Positions 1 through 7,341 of a DNA stretch of 46,948 nt are shown piece after piece (within the stretch, counting starts at the first letter, position 1; the number at the start of each line of letters is the position of its first letter). The stretch spans positions 1-46,948 of the forward strand of contig JAAHGS010000044.1 of NCBI GenBank assembly GCA_010692645.1, written 5' to 3'. The position numbers were made by a program, and so were the translations under genes. Below the pieces are notes generated by a model. It saw only the letters and a list, made by a program, of their open reading frames with translations, was not told where the DNA came from and searched no databases. Origin of the DNA: Symploca sp. SIO2E9. GTDB taxonomy: Bacteria > Cyanobacteriota > Cyanobacteriia > Cyanobacteriales > Coleofasciculaceae.

Positions 1-108
1 AGAGACGTGGCAGCCGCTCAAGTAGTCGCAATACGCGGACTTGCAGCCGTAGGGCATACGGTCAAGATGCTTAGTGAGGGTAAATTCGTTGGAATCCCCA
101 CGACCTAA
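1..108 (+). CDS. tnpB: TnpB C-terminal end (IS200/IS605, partial at window edge)
   Basis: The first 108 bases read as an open frame of 35 codons ending in TAA. It starts RDVAAAQVV, then IRGLAAVGHTVK, and closes GKFVGIPTT. This matches the end of cyanobacterial TnpB proteins, in which the last RuvC-like motif (DRD followed by a run rich in A, N or Q) lies just before the C-terminus. TnpB is the RNA-guided nuclease of IS200/IS605 elements. Only the tail is inside the window, so it cannot be told whether the full gene is intact. The stop is followed by a hairpin of the kind expected at the element's right end. The frame converges on the SDR gene. Confidence 0.7.
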   Translation, partial: RDVAAAQVVAIRGLAAVGHTVKMLSEGKFVGIPTT

Positions 109-140
109 GAATCCCTCGCTTTTAGCGATGGGAGTGTCAA
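109..140 (+). mobile_element. Right end of the IS200/IS605 element with subterminal hairpin
   Basis: Directly after the tnpB stop is an imperfect hairpin, CCCTCGC - TTTTA - GCGATGGG, followed by AGTGTCAA. IS200/IS605 elements end in such a subterminal stem-loop, and in TnpB systems the same stretch is the 3' scaffold of the guide RNA, with the guide read from the flanking DNA. The exact boundary (near base 140) is inferred. If correct, the flanking guide-equivalent DNA runs into the last codons of the SDR gene. Confidence 0.5.
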
Positions 141-147
141 AGTTGCC

Positions 148-864
148 TCAAAATTTCTCCAGTGCTGGTCTTAAATCCAGTTCCAACGTCCAAGCTGTTG
201 GTTCCTGTAGATATAGCTGCCAATAAGTCTGGGCAATTGCTTCGGTTGAGAGCAGTGTATGCACCTCTCGCTCTGGAGCCATAGCTTGTACTCTTGGGGT
301 ATTAATCAAACCGTCAATTATAATGTGAGCCACGTGAATTCCCTGGGGCCAGAATTCCCGGGCTAGAGACTGTGCCAAGGCTCGCAAACCAAATTTACCA
401 ACTGCTAGAGCAGCAAATCTAGCCCCTCCTCTTAAAGAAGCTGTGGCACCTGTTAAAAGGATAGTGCCACTGCCATGCTCAACCATGGCAGGCAATACCT
501 GCTGTACTCCCAGAAAAGCACCTAAACAATTGATCTTCCAGCTGTTTTCAAATTGTTCTGGGGTCAATTCAAGAATGCCGCCCATCAAAAAAGCACCAGC
601 ATTGTAGATAAAGACTTCGGGTGTTCCTAGCTTTTCTTTGACTTGAGCAAAGGCGTCAATCACTGAGTTCAGGTTAGTCGCATCGGCAGAAACTGGCAAG
701 GCAACTCCTCCAAATTGCTCAACCTCTTTTTGAATGGGTTTGAGCATATCCTCACTCCTTGCCATCATTGCCACAGCAAAGTTCTCGCGGGCAAAGCGGC
801 GTACAATCGCACCACCGAGGCCTGGTCCAACACCTAAGACTACAGCAACTTTAGCTTCACTCAT
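148..864 (-). CDS. Short-chain dehydrogenase/reductase lacking the catalytic tyrosine (SDR_c10-like)
   Basis: A 238-residue Rossmann protein starting at ATG 864. Visible are the nucleotide-binding glycine motif GVGPGLGG (residues 11-18), NAG (88-90), the strand TGATAS (138-143) with Ser143, and Lys157. The position four residues before Lys157, where classical SDRs carry the catalytic Tyr, is Leu153. The overall pattern (GVGPGLG, YNAG, TGATASLRG, a C-terminal LDLRP segment) fits the SDR subgroup c10, which is known to replace that Tyr, usually with Phe. The fold and nucleotide binding are well supported. Ordinary oxidoreductase activity is doubtful. The 3' end abuts the IS right end by a few bases. 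Confidence 0.85.
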   Translation of the reverse strand: MSEAKVAVVLGVGPGLGGAIVRRFARENFAVAMMARSEDMLKPIQKEVEQFGGVALPVSADATNLNSVIDAFAQVKEKLGTPEVFIYNAGAFLMGGILELTPEQFENSWKINCLGAFLGVQQVLPAMVEHGSGTILLTGATASLRGGARFAALAVGKFGLRALAQSLAREFWPQGIHVAHIIIDGLINTPRVQAMAPEREVHTLLSTEAIAQTYWQLYLQEPTAWTLELDLRPALEKF

Positions 865-1078
865 ATATAGCTCCCACTTATTGGCTTGCAGAGTAGACGC
901 CTAGCAAATCGTCTACATCCATTATTCCAGCAATCCCAGTACTTTGAGTCTCACCCCTCCCAACCGATAGCCATTTGAAAAATCGGCATAATGTTGCTAA
1001 GGTCACCGGAAAAATTTTTGTAGAGTTGTAGTAATTAATAAGGCTTAAGTCAAACCTCACATCACCCTTGTATTAACT

Positions 1079-1330
1079 ATGACAGTCTTACCAGCATTTT
1101 ACTTTGGGGTCGCACTCTACTTTTTCTCGATTTGGTTTACTGCTTTCCAGCAAGATACTAGCTTGTCTAAACAGGAAAAAGCCTTTTCCCTAAAAGTCTT
1201 GATTGTCGCAACTATTTTCTGGCCACTTGTCGCTCCAATTTCTTATCTATCGCAACACTTACAATCCCAGTTGTCTCCAGACTTAGACTCTGAAGAGGAG
1301 AACTCTCAAACCAGCCTGTCAGCTACTTAG
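1079..1330 (+). CDS. Small membrane protein, conserved type, unknown function
   Basis: An 83-residue protein from ATG 1079. It has two hydrophobic stretches, about residues 4-22 and 38-57 (the second ends WPLVAPISYL), separated by a short polar loop, and an acidic, serine-rich tail (DLDSEEENSQ). The layout is a two-helix membrane hairpin. It resembles small hypothetical membrane proteins common in cyanobacteria, but I do not recognise a named family. It is divergent from the SDR gene with about 215 bases between them and has no clear Shine-Dalgarno sequence. Confidence 0.65.
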   Translation: MTVLPAFYFGVALYFFSIWFTAFQQDTSLSKQEKAFSLKVLIVATIFWPLVAPISYLSQHLQSQLSPDLDSEEENSQTSLSAT

Positions 1331-1359
1331 TCACTGTTGTGAATTAACCAACAGTTATC

Positions 1360-1411
1360 AGTTATCAGTTGTCAGTTGTTAGTGAATAGTTAACACTAGC
1401 AACTGATAACT
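1360..1411. repeat. Long imperfect inverted repeat between genes
   Basis: The left arm AGTTATCAGTTG...TTAGTG pairs with the right arm CACTAGCAACTGATAACT. The left arm holds an extra heptamer TCAGTTG, so it looks like a tandem heptamer expansion inside one arm. It lies between the stop at 1330 and the ATG at 1451. It could act as a terminator for the small membrane gene, but there is no T run, so a dispersed repeat is as likely. Confidence 0.55.
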
Positions 1412-1450
1412 ATTTCTGTTAGAATTGATATCACACAATTATTACTTTAT

Positions 1451-2500
1451 ATGCAAATAGAACCTGGCATCATCAAGCTTTTGAAGAATCAAAAGTTTGT
1501 GGGATTTACTTGTCTATTGATAATTACTCTTGTAGGAATTGGAGTAGTTTTTAGTATACAACTTTGGGATTATAACACTGAACAAGAAGATATTTACTAT
1601 ATTTGGTTAGAAGGAAAACGCATTTTATCCGGTGAGAACCCTTACGCCAGGATATTATCTGGAGATATGAGGGATAATGATAAGTACGCTACATATTTTC
1701 CGCTGTTTTATTTGCTTTCTGCTCTAACTCAACTATTAGGATTCAAGGAATACTCAACTTGGGTTTACCTATGGCGACATATATTCCAGGTTTTTAATCT
1801 AGGAATATCACATTTGATTTTTTATCAGTTTTATAAAAATAAAATATTGATTCTTGGTCTATTCGCATCGTTTTTTTGGTATCTAAACAGATGGACAATT
1901 CATGTTAATCAAATTGCTCATATAGACTTCGTGAGTATATTTTTTTTGCTACTTTCTCTAGCAATAATTGACAAGTATAAATACCTGTCATTTCTTTTTT
2001 TTGGACTGTCTTTGTCATTAAAACAGATTGCTATATTTTTACTTCCTCTTTATCTAATTTGGGCTTGGCAAGAATCAGAAAAAGATAAATTAGAACGCAC
2101 AGTTAAATCACTGCTACTAATACTAGTTATTCCTCTGGTTACATCACTACCATTCATTATTTGGAATGCTGAAGGCTTCTTTAAATCTATTATCTTCTCG
2201 GCGACAAGAAGTCCTGCCGGACATTTAGGAGTTCCTTCAATAGATGAGTTAATTGGATTAGTAATACCAGAATTTGTTGGCATTAAAGCCAAGTTGCCAA
2301 TGTTGCTGATTATGAGTTTAGTCTTTATCGGTGCTATTAAACGTCAAATTGGTATCTACACTAGCGTCTTGCTAACAATGGTTGTATTTGTAGATTTCAA
2401 TTCAGTGTTATTTCGACAATACTTATGTTGGGTCGTGCCTTTTATTCCTCTGGCTATTTGTGATAGGATATTTACTAATAAGCAAAAATATTTTAAATAG
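1451..2500 (+). CDS. Polytopic membrane glycosyltransferase, GT87-like
   Basis: A 349-residue, strongly hydrophobic protein starting at ATG 1451, with about eight to ten membrane segments. After the first helix comes an acidic, aromatic loop (EQEDIYYIW, then LSGENPYAR). The pattern D/E-x-YY followed by G-x-NPY is typical of GT-C enzymes of the GT87 (formerly DUF2029) family, which use polyprenyl-phosphate sugars on the outer face of the membrane. No donor or acceptor can be named. At about 350 residues it is slightly short for the family. The gene is AT-rich compared with its neighbours and is flanked by repeats on both sides. Confidence 0.7.
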   Translation: MQIEPGIIKLLKNQKFVGFTCLLIITLVGIGVVFSIQLWDYNTEQEDIYYIWLEGKRILSGENPYARILSGDMRDNDKYATYFPLFYLLSALTQLLGFKEYSTWVYLWRHIFQVFNLGISHLIFYQFYKNKILILGLFASFFWYLNRWTIHVNQIAHIDFVSIFFLLLSLAIIDKYKYLSFLFFGLSLSLKQIAIFLLPLYLIWAWQESEKDKLERTVKSLLLILVIPLVTSLPFIIWNAEGFFKSIIFSATRSPAGHLGVPSIDELIGLVIPEFVGIKAKLPMLLIMSLVFIGAIKRQIGIYTSVLLTMVVFVDFNSVLFRQYLCWVVPFIPLAICDRIFTNKQKYFK

Positions 2501-2528
2501 AAAAAGAGTATTGCCAATAGTCTGATTT

Positions 2529-2592
2529 TAAGTAATAAGTAATAAGTAATAAGTAATAAGTAATAAGTAATAAATGATAAGTAATAAGTGAC
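2529..2592. repeat. Heptamer tandem array (TAATAAG)n
   Basis: About nine units of a 7-base repeat, TAATAAG, start 28 bases after the GT87-like stop codon, with a degenerate copy (TAAATGA) near the right end. This is a short tandemly repeated repetitive sequence of the heptamer kind known from filamentous cyanobacteria. Confidence 0.9.
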
Positions 2593-2656
2593 AACAATAA
2601 TTTTTAAAATTTTTTACTTAAAAAATATCTGTAACAAACATTTAGTTAATCGATGT

Positions 2657-2763
2657 TATAGCCGTCGCCACTATGATTAGGACACTTCCTTGTTCCCTAC
2701 TCCCTGCTCCCTGCTCCCTTTGAATCAAAATAGAATGTCCTAACTGATATGTCCGTTGCTATA
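2657..2763. mobile_element. MITE-like repeat, family A copy 1
   Basis: The left end TATAGCCGTCGCCA...TTAGGACA and the right end TGTCCTAA...GCTATA form imperfect terminal inverted repeats around a pyrimidine array of heptamers (TTCCCTG/TCCCTGC). The same architecture recurs at 21316-21414, 32539-32616 (reverse orientation, one end eroded) and 37717-37830. There is no coding capacity, so it would have to be moved in trans. The region from 2593 to 3212 has no gene: it holds this element and the inverted repeats described next. Confidence 0.75.
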
Positions 2764-2941
2764 CCAGGTAGAATAATGCCCTCCCAAGCTACCACTGATA
2801 ATCAACAGTTGATTGTGGGTTGTTAGGGCAACTAGCAATAAACTATAAAAACTTTCTTGTGCTATGTTGTTATTCAATATTTCTTCATGCTATTAGTCAA
2901 TAAAAAATGACAATTGATAATGACCGGTTATGCACAGCTCA

Positions 2942-3038
2942 GGCTTGAGGAGAACAAAAGAATATACGAGCTTTCATAGATTTATTTTTGATTGTTCATT
3001 GTTTATGTCAATGAACAATCAAAAATCAGACTCAAGCC
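2942..3038. repeat. Nested inverted repeats with a perfect 17-bp stem
   Basis: The inner stem is perfect: 17 bases at 2985-3001 (TTTTTGATTGTTCATTG) pair with 3009-3025 across a 7-base loop. An outer pair, GGCTTGAG (2942-2949) and CTCAAGCC (3031-3038), encloses it. On either strand the inner stem begins and ends with an A/T run. It lies about 175 bases upstream of the cupin gene. It could be a terminator or a small mobile repeat. No ORF is present. Confidence 0.7.
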
Positions 3039-3149
3039 ACAATCCCTGTAGTTTATGTGTGGTAGGACTTTAACCGCCATACAGTCAAGCAAGGCACTGA
3101 GGTTATAAGTGGACAAAAATTGCTTGTCTCCTAACGTATAGTTTAAGCT

Positions 3150-3168
3150 TACTCAAGAAGCTTGAGTA
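3150..3168. promoter_or_regulatory. Palindrome upstream of the cupin gene, possible operator
   Basis: TACTCAAG - AAG - CTTGAGTA is a perfect 8-base dyad with a 3-base spacer. It is centred about 54 bases before the ATG at 3213, in the position of a regulator site. The half-site CTCAAG/CTTGAG also appears in the outer repeat at 2942-3038. The regulatory role is inference. Confidence 0.35.
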
Positions 3169-3212
3169 CAAATTATACAATACTAAAGCAATGAATCAGG
3201 GTTGAAGAGAGC

Positions 3213-3842
3213 ATGAGAAGTAAAGATATATTTGTGACTGGTAACGGTCAATTGCAAGTCTGCCAATGTTTCAGAGAGTGGGATTTTTTAAGAGAGAATT
3301 ATCGACTATATCGCTTTCTGACAGAAGTAGAAGATATCCTCAACACTACTGAAGATGAATACGCTTTCCTCCCAAAAATCCGCATGCTTGTACGACAGTT
3401 AATAACTAATTCCTACTGGCTGCAAACTCAATATCTAGAACCTGGCAACAAAACTGGTACCTCCGTTAAACTACTTTATGATGAATTGGGTTTTCCTTTG
3501 ACTGTTCAAATAGTAACATTTTTGCCAGGAGTAACATCAACAATTCACAATCATGGTACTTGGGGAGTGGTAGCGGTGTTAAAAGGTCAAGAAAAAAATA
3601 CATTTTGGAAACCAACTAATACTATTGAGTCCAAAGATAAAAGTGAATACAAAAATAACATTGAATTAGTAGGAGAACAAATTATATTTCCTGGAGATAT
3701 TATTAGCTTCACATCTGATGCAATTCATTGTGTGGAGGCAATGGGAGATGAACCAACAGTTACCTTTAATATTTATGGTGAAACTAACTCTTCTATGCGA
3801 TTTGAGTTTGACTCAATTACTCATTGCGCTAGAAGATTTTAG
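3213..3842 (+). CDS. Cysteine-dioxygenase-like cupin
   Basis: A 209-residue protein from ATG 3213. The cupin core shows HNHGTWG at residues 112-118 (His112 and His114) and a second-motif histidine at His172 in the segment AIHCVEA. This matches the three-His metal site of the cysteine dioxygenase type I family and its bacterial relatives (double-stranded beta-helix metal enzymes). An N-terminal helical part of about 85 residues precedes the barrel. A thiol dioxygenase acting on cysteine or 3-mercaptopropionate is the family expectation, but the substrate cannot be read from sequence. It stands alone, with repeat-rich gaps on both sides and a palindrome upstream. Confidence 0.8.
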   Translation: MRSKDIFVTGNGQLQVCQCFREWDFLRENYRLYRFLTEVEDILNTTEDEYAFLPKIRMLVRQLITNSYWLQTQYLEPGNKTGTSVKLLYDELGFPLTVQIVTFLPGVTSTIHNHGTWGVVAVLKGQEKNTFWKPTNTIESKDKSEYKNNIELVGEQIIFPGDIISFTSDAIHCVEAMGDEPTVTFNIYGETNSSMRFEFDSITHCARRF

Positions 3843-3856
3843 GGATGGGAAATAAA

Positions 3857-3918
3857 ATAGTTCATTGTTTAGTGTTTATTGTTCATTATTGATGGCTAGC
3901 ACGACAACGATGAACTAT
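3857..3918. repeat. Inverted repeat after the cupin gene
   Basis: ATAGTTCATTG (3857-3867) pairs with CGATGAACTAT (3908-3918), with one mismatch. Internal direct repeats of GTTCATT and GTTTA lie between the arms. It starts 15 bases after the cupin stop and could serve as its transcription end, although no T run follows. The core GTTCATTG is shared with the 17-bp stem at 2985-3025. Confidence 0.5.
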
Positions 3919-4069
3919 AACATAAGACAGTCCCGATGAAAAAATTTCACCACCAAGGATGTAAGTAGATTCTTTCCTGTTCCCTACTTAGAAGTCAGGA
4001 GGTAGATGGCTCCAAGGTAGTAAGGTTAATCAAAATTCTTTTTCTAAGCTGTTACGCATTTAAATCATA

Positions 4070-4186
4070 TATAGCGTTTCTCGAATAACTGAGATACACC
4101 TAGTTCTGTTCCCTGCTCCCTACTCCCTACTCCCTGCTCCCTAAAACCAAGAAGTTTGTATCTCACTAAGAAAGAGAAGTGCTATA
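4070..4186. mobile_element. MITE-like repeat, family B
   Basis: The ends are TATAGCGTTTCTC...TGAGATACA (left) and TGTATCTCA...GAGAAGTGCTATA (right), an inverted repeat of about 30 bases with gaps. The centre is the same kind of pyrimidine heptamer array (TTCCCTGCTCCCTAC) found inside family A, although the ends differ. It has no ORF and lies between the cupin gene and the unknown minus-strand gene. Confidence 0.65.
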
Positions 4187-4247
4187 TTTATTTGATATTA
4201 GTTAATGGCTGAAACTCTTGTTCCTTCTGCCTTCTGCCTCCTGCCTT

Positions 4248-4276
4248 GCTGTTGTGCATTTTTAATGCACAACAGC
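4248..4276. terminator. Perfect 13-bp inverted repeat, possible terminator
   Basis: GCTGTTGTGCATT (4248-4260) and AATGCACAACAGC (4264-4276) are exactly complementary with a 3-base loop. It lies 62 bases past the stop of the minus-strand gene ending at 4338, so it could end that transcript. No long U run follows on the minus strand, so the assignment is tentative. Confidence 0.4.
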
Positions 4277-4337
4277 TTATCTTCCCATCTCCCCCTCTAT
4301 CTAAAAATGCAAGCTAAATGTATGGCATCTTATTTGC

Positions 4338-5378
4338 TTAGGCTTTTTCTTCAAGCTGGGCAATTTGTATATATTTATTTAAAACAGCCGAAATTGCTTT
4401 TGCTCGTCGAAGTTGATCTCGATGAACGCATTGCCACTCAGTTATGCTAAGTTTTTCTCTAGCGCAGATGCCTATTAATCCGCTAGCTTTGTTTTCACCT
4501 TCTTCTAAGTCAAGCTCCCGATTTGAGTTGAGATAGAAGGATGCGGTTCTTGCCCAGGCAACAGCTTCAATTCCGCTTAAACCTCCTTGTCGTGCCATAG
4601 CTAAGGCTTGTGGTAATTTTCGAGAATGAATGGGACTAGCTTGATTATAAAGGTCTGCAGTGTTGAGTAAGGCTTCTATATCAAGATTAGGGTCAATACC
4701 TGCTGCATGTAAATCTACTAACTGTGTGGGAAGTGCAGACAGTGCTCTTTGTAAGCATAGCTTTTCAGCAATAGCGATATCGCCACCACTACGACCTTGG
4801 TCACTGCACGGACCATAATTAGTTACTACTTCACCCCAGGATAAGTTACCTGGATCAGTATGTCCAAAGTAGTTTGCGGTTTGCTCAACATAGAGAATAC
4901 CTTTTTTTATGTAGACTCGATAATTCCCCTCTGCCACACCAATTGCCAGCATACCTAGAGATACAGGGCTAGCAAAAAGAGGAGAGACATTAGTGAGGCT
5001 TTTCCTAAGATTAAAAGGACGAACAGGGAATTTGGCATCACTTGCCAACTTTTTGCTGTTAGGGATGGTTTTATTGCTTTTCAACTTTGCCTTAGTGGAG
5101 ATTTCTGTCTTATTTTTTCCACTGGTTTGGCTAGTAACTTTTATCTCGTTTCCTGATTTTTTTTCTTGACGTTTTTGGTTAGTTGGCGGTAGTGAAGGTG
5201 GCGGAGGTACTGTTATTTTAAAAGGTTCCATCTCCTCTGGAGTGATTGCAATCACCTGTTGTGGGTCACTATTACCCTTGCTTAGTTTAGGGGAGAATGG
5301 GAATGACAGAACAATTACTCCTGCTGTTCCCAACAAGCCAAGTAATCCTACTCTCGATAACCAGAACCAATTAGACAT
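4338..5378 (-). CDS. Membrane-anchored protein of unknown function, lysozyme-like domain possible
   Basis: The first ATG is at 5378 (346 residues); an in-frame TTG lies two codons upstream. One hydrophobic segment at about residues 7-25 is followed by a Pro/Lys/Ser/Thr-rich linker to about residue 130, as in proteins anchored in the inner membrane with a periplasmic domain. The C-terminal 200 residues contain IGVAEGNYRVY, NYFGHTDPGN, several Cys, and WARTASFYLN. I have the impression of a recurrent cyanobacterial domain with AEGN, GHTDPGN and D/NLANQ-type helices, perhaps a muramidase-like fold with the Glu of AEGN as candidate acid. No experimental function is known to me. Four cysteines in the domain suggest an oxidising compartment. 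Confidence 0.6.
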   Translation of the reverse strand: MSNWFWLSRVGLLGLLGTAGVIVLSFPFSPKLSKGNSDPQQVIAITPEEMEPFKITVPPPPSLPPTNQKRQEKKSGNEIKVTSQTSGKNKTEISTKAKLKSNKTIPNSKKLASDAKFPVRPFNLRKSLTNVSPLFASPVSLGMLAIGVAEGNYRVYIKKGILYVEQTANYFGHTDPGNLSWGEVVTNYGPCSDQGRSGGDIAIAEKLCLQRALSALPTQLVDLHAAGIDPNLDIEALLNTADLYNQASPIHSRKLPQALAMARQGGLSGIEAVAWARTASFYLNSNRELDLEEGENKASGLIGICAREKLSITEWQCVHRDQLRRAKAISAVLNKYIQIAQLEEKA

Positions 5379-5420
5379 AATCAAGGAACAATAATATAGG
5401 GGTGAGTACTCCTTTCGCGC

Positions 5421-5447
5421 AAAAACCCTCAGACTTCAAGCTGAGGG
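5421..5447 (-). terminator. Terminator-shaped hairpin, possibly left by an IS200/IS605-like element
   Basis: Read on the minus strand, the sequence is CCCTCAG - 8-base loop - CTGAGGG - TTTTT, followed by GCGCGAAAGGAGTA. The shape is that of an intrinsic terminator, but no minus-strand gene lies just upstream. The stretch 5400-5560 resembles the end of IS200/IS605-like elements in cyanobacteria (hairpin near a tnpB-like tail), though I could not read a convincing protein. The rest of the 5385-5729 gap shows no gene. Confidence 0.35.
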
Positions 5448-5729
5448 AATTATTAAGGTGTCTCCACCTTTTCTACATCCGACATTGCATGGGCGGTGTC
5501 CGGGAAGGTTGAGCAGTAAAACTTGCTGTTGACTTAAACATGTTGATCTTGGACAAAGTTTCTACTCAACTATTTATGGAAACTACAGTTATAAAAACCT
5601 TAGCAGATTTTTTATCCTGTGGCTTGCTACTGCCAAAAATCAATCTAATTCTCCAGTACTTGCTCTTACAGCATGATTTGACAAAGGCTAGCATGGGCTT
5701 GTGAACTCTAATTTAACTTCACAAGCTCG

Positions 5730-6194
5730 ATGACCGAATCTCCAAAGACAACTCTATTGACACTATTGCTGGCTCTGAAACAGTTAGAGACTCCACTTAC
5801 CGCCGACGAACAAGCTAGACTAAAAACTGTTGGTGAACAGCTAGAACTTGACCCTGACGACTGGGACTATATCAAAGAAGGCTTGATGGCAGTCATTGAG
5901 AACAATCCCTCGCTTAATCAATTTTATCAAACTGCAAAGGCTCAATTGGATGCAATTGATGGTAAGATTCCACCTGAACTACTGCCAACAGAACAGGAAC
6001 TAGAAGCCCAATTGCCAGCAGATGAAAAGCAGAGGCTTGTTAAGAGAGGTTATTTTGAAGGGGAAGCTGAGCGAGAGAGTAACGAAATTCAGAATGTCTC
6101 CACTAATGTCTTGAAGAAAGATTCTGATAAAACTGCTAAAAAGCTCCCTTCCTTAGATAGAGTTCAGGTATCTATAGAGAAGCCTAAATCCTAA
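5730..6194 (+). CDS. Small acidic helical protein, effector-associated-domain-like
   Basis: A 154-residue protein from ATG 5730. It is predicted to be mostly helical: an N-terminal LTLLLALKQL helix, the signature LELDPDDWDYIKEG (about residues 37-50), then LMAVIENNPSLNQFY, an acidic Pro-rich middle, and a basic tail. Copies of this DPDDW...NPSLNQ.Y module are familiar to me from cyanobacterial genes next to caspase, CHAT or NTPase proteins. Here it precedes the broken membrane gene and the giant caspase-STAND gene. A decayed second copy lies at 12127-12230, beyond the caspase gene. An adaptor role is inference. Confidence 0.7.
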   Translation: MTESPKTTLLTLLLALKQLETPLTADEQARLKTVGEQLELDPDDWDYIKEGLMAVIENNPSLNQFYQTAKAQLDAIDGKIPPELLPTEQELEAQLPADEKQRLVKRGYFEGEAERESNEIQNVSTNVLKKDSDKTAKKLPSLDRVQVSIEKPKS

Positions 6195-6214
6195 AGTTAA
6201 ATAGGCCGTAGTAG

Positions 6215-6284
6215 GATGGGTTGGGCACAGGTATAATTTTGGCGATAAACTCATACGTTTTGATTTGTGTCGCAACCCACCATC
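6215..6284. repeat. Imperfect inverted repeat (GGATGGGTTG type)
   Basis: GATGGGTTG (6215-6223) pairs with CAACCCACCATC (6273-6284), allowing a two-base bulge. It occupies most of the 200-base gap between the small acidic gene and the broken gene. It is similar to dispersed cyanobacterial repeats ending in AACCCACC. It may also terminate the upstream transcript. Confidence 0.45.
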
Positions 6285-6394
6285 AAATAATATCTAACTC
6301 AATATACAATTTACCCACAAATGCAGGGAGAGCCATGTTTTTTCAGAAGTACTTTTCCCAATTCTTGTCAACTGTTCTCGGTTACTAACAGATT

Positions 6395-7341
6395 ATGAAT
6401 GATATTATTTACCCTACTTTAGATTTATTTCTCTATGATTTGAGGGAGGGACTGGGCGAAAATGTTGGTGAGATTGCTGACAATCAAGAAGGCTTTGCGC
6501 GAAAGCTTCCTGAACGAGTTCGTTCGCGGATTAAGCAGCAGGATGTCGAGGTAGAGGCTGAGTATGTAGAACTTTTGGGTTACCGGGGCAGAGATAAATT
6601 TGATAGTAATTCCCAAAAGTATGCGCTCAAAGGATTCTATTATCCTGTCCGTATCGGTGATAGTTACGGACTATTGCTAGATTGTTCGGTGTCGCAGTCA
6701 ATCAGTACATCAGTGATTTTAATCAAGCTCAAACTGGAAGACTGAACCTTAAAAAGCTACGTCAAACTCTAGTGAATGCTCAAAAGACTCTTTCTAACTA
6801 CTCAATTAATTTCAGCAATCTGAATACTCAAAAACGTACTATTGAGGTTAATTTACTTAACTACAGAAGACGTTTAGATAGAATCAAGCAACGTTTAACT
6901 GAGTTTCAGGCAACCAGCGAGCTGGAGTTTCTGAAGCAATTTGGTGAAGATGTGGAGCGTCGATATCTGTTACAGGTGCAGAGCGATTATGAAAATTTTA
7001 GTCCAGGATTGTCTTTGCTAGAAAACTTGATTAATTCGATTCGAGGAGTAACGGAGATTGACCAATCAGAACGCGATCGCAAATTTCAAGAAATTGTTGC
7101 TATTCTGGGAGTAGGACTAGCAGCTGGAGCTTTGGCGGCTCCAAGTGCACAACAAATTCCAGGTATGTCAGATCCAAAGGAGGTAGTAAAGCATCCTTTG
7201 GGTTGCTATCTTTCTCAATTGGGAGTTTCTGATGCTTGGCTTCCTCCTGCTATGGTAGCAACGGTGAGTTTAAGTACAACGGTTATATTTGCAATGCTGA
7301 CAACAGTGGTTATTAAGCTGATTTGGTGTTTTAGGAGATAA
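6395..7341 (+). pseudogene. Broken gene for a membrane/coiled-coil accessory protein of a caspase/CHAT locus
   Basis: Two overlapping frames appear to be parts of one gene. The first (6395-6745) gives 116 residues beginning NDIIYPTLDLFLYDLREGLG and running to YYPVRIGDSYGLLLDCSV. It then leaves homologous-looking sequence for a short random tail. The second, one frame over (from about 6682 to 7341), gives NQYISDFNQAQTGRLNLKKLRQ..., a coiled coil, then SLLENLINSIRG and two hydrophobic segments (about ILGVGLAAGALAA and VATVSLSTTVIFAML). I recall intact cyanobacterial relatives that are much longer, with a middle region between these blocks. An internal deletion with frame change near 6690 is therefore likely. 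The 3' end overlaps the convergent caspase gene by 11 bases. Confidence 0.6.

Noticed and set aside
878-1060. 60-residue minus-strand frame between the SDR and the small membrane gene
   Set aside because: No recognisable features. It lies in a short divergent gap where promoters are expected.
4205-4450. 81-residue plus-strand frame
   Set aside because: It overlaps the better supported minus-strand gene and is made partly of repeat sequence (Cys/Leu-rich from CTTCTGCCTCCTGCC units).
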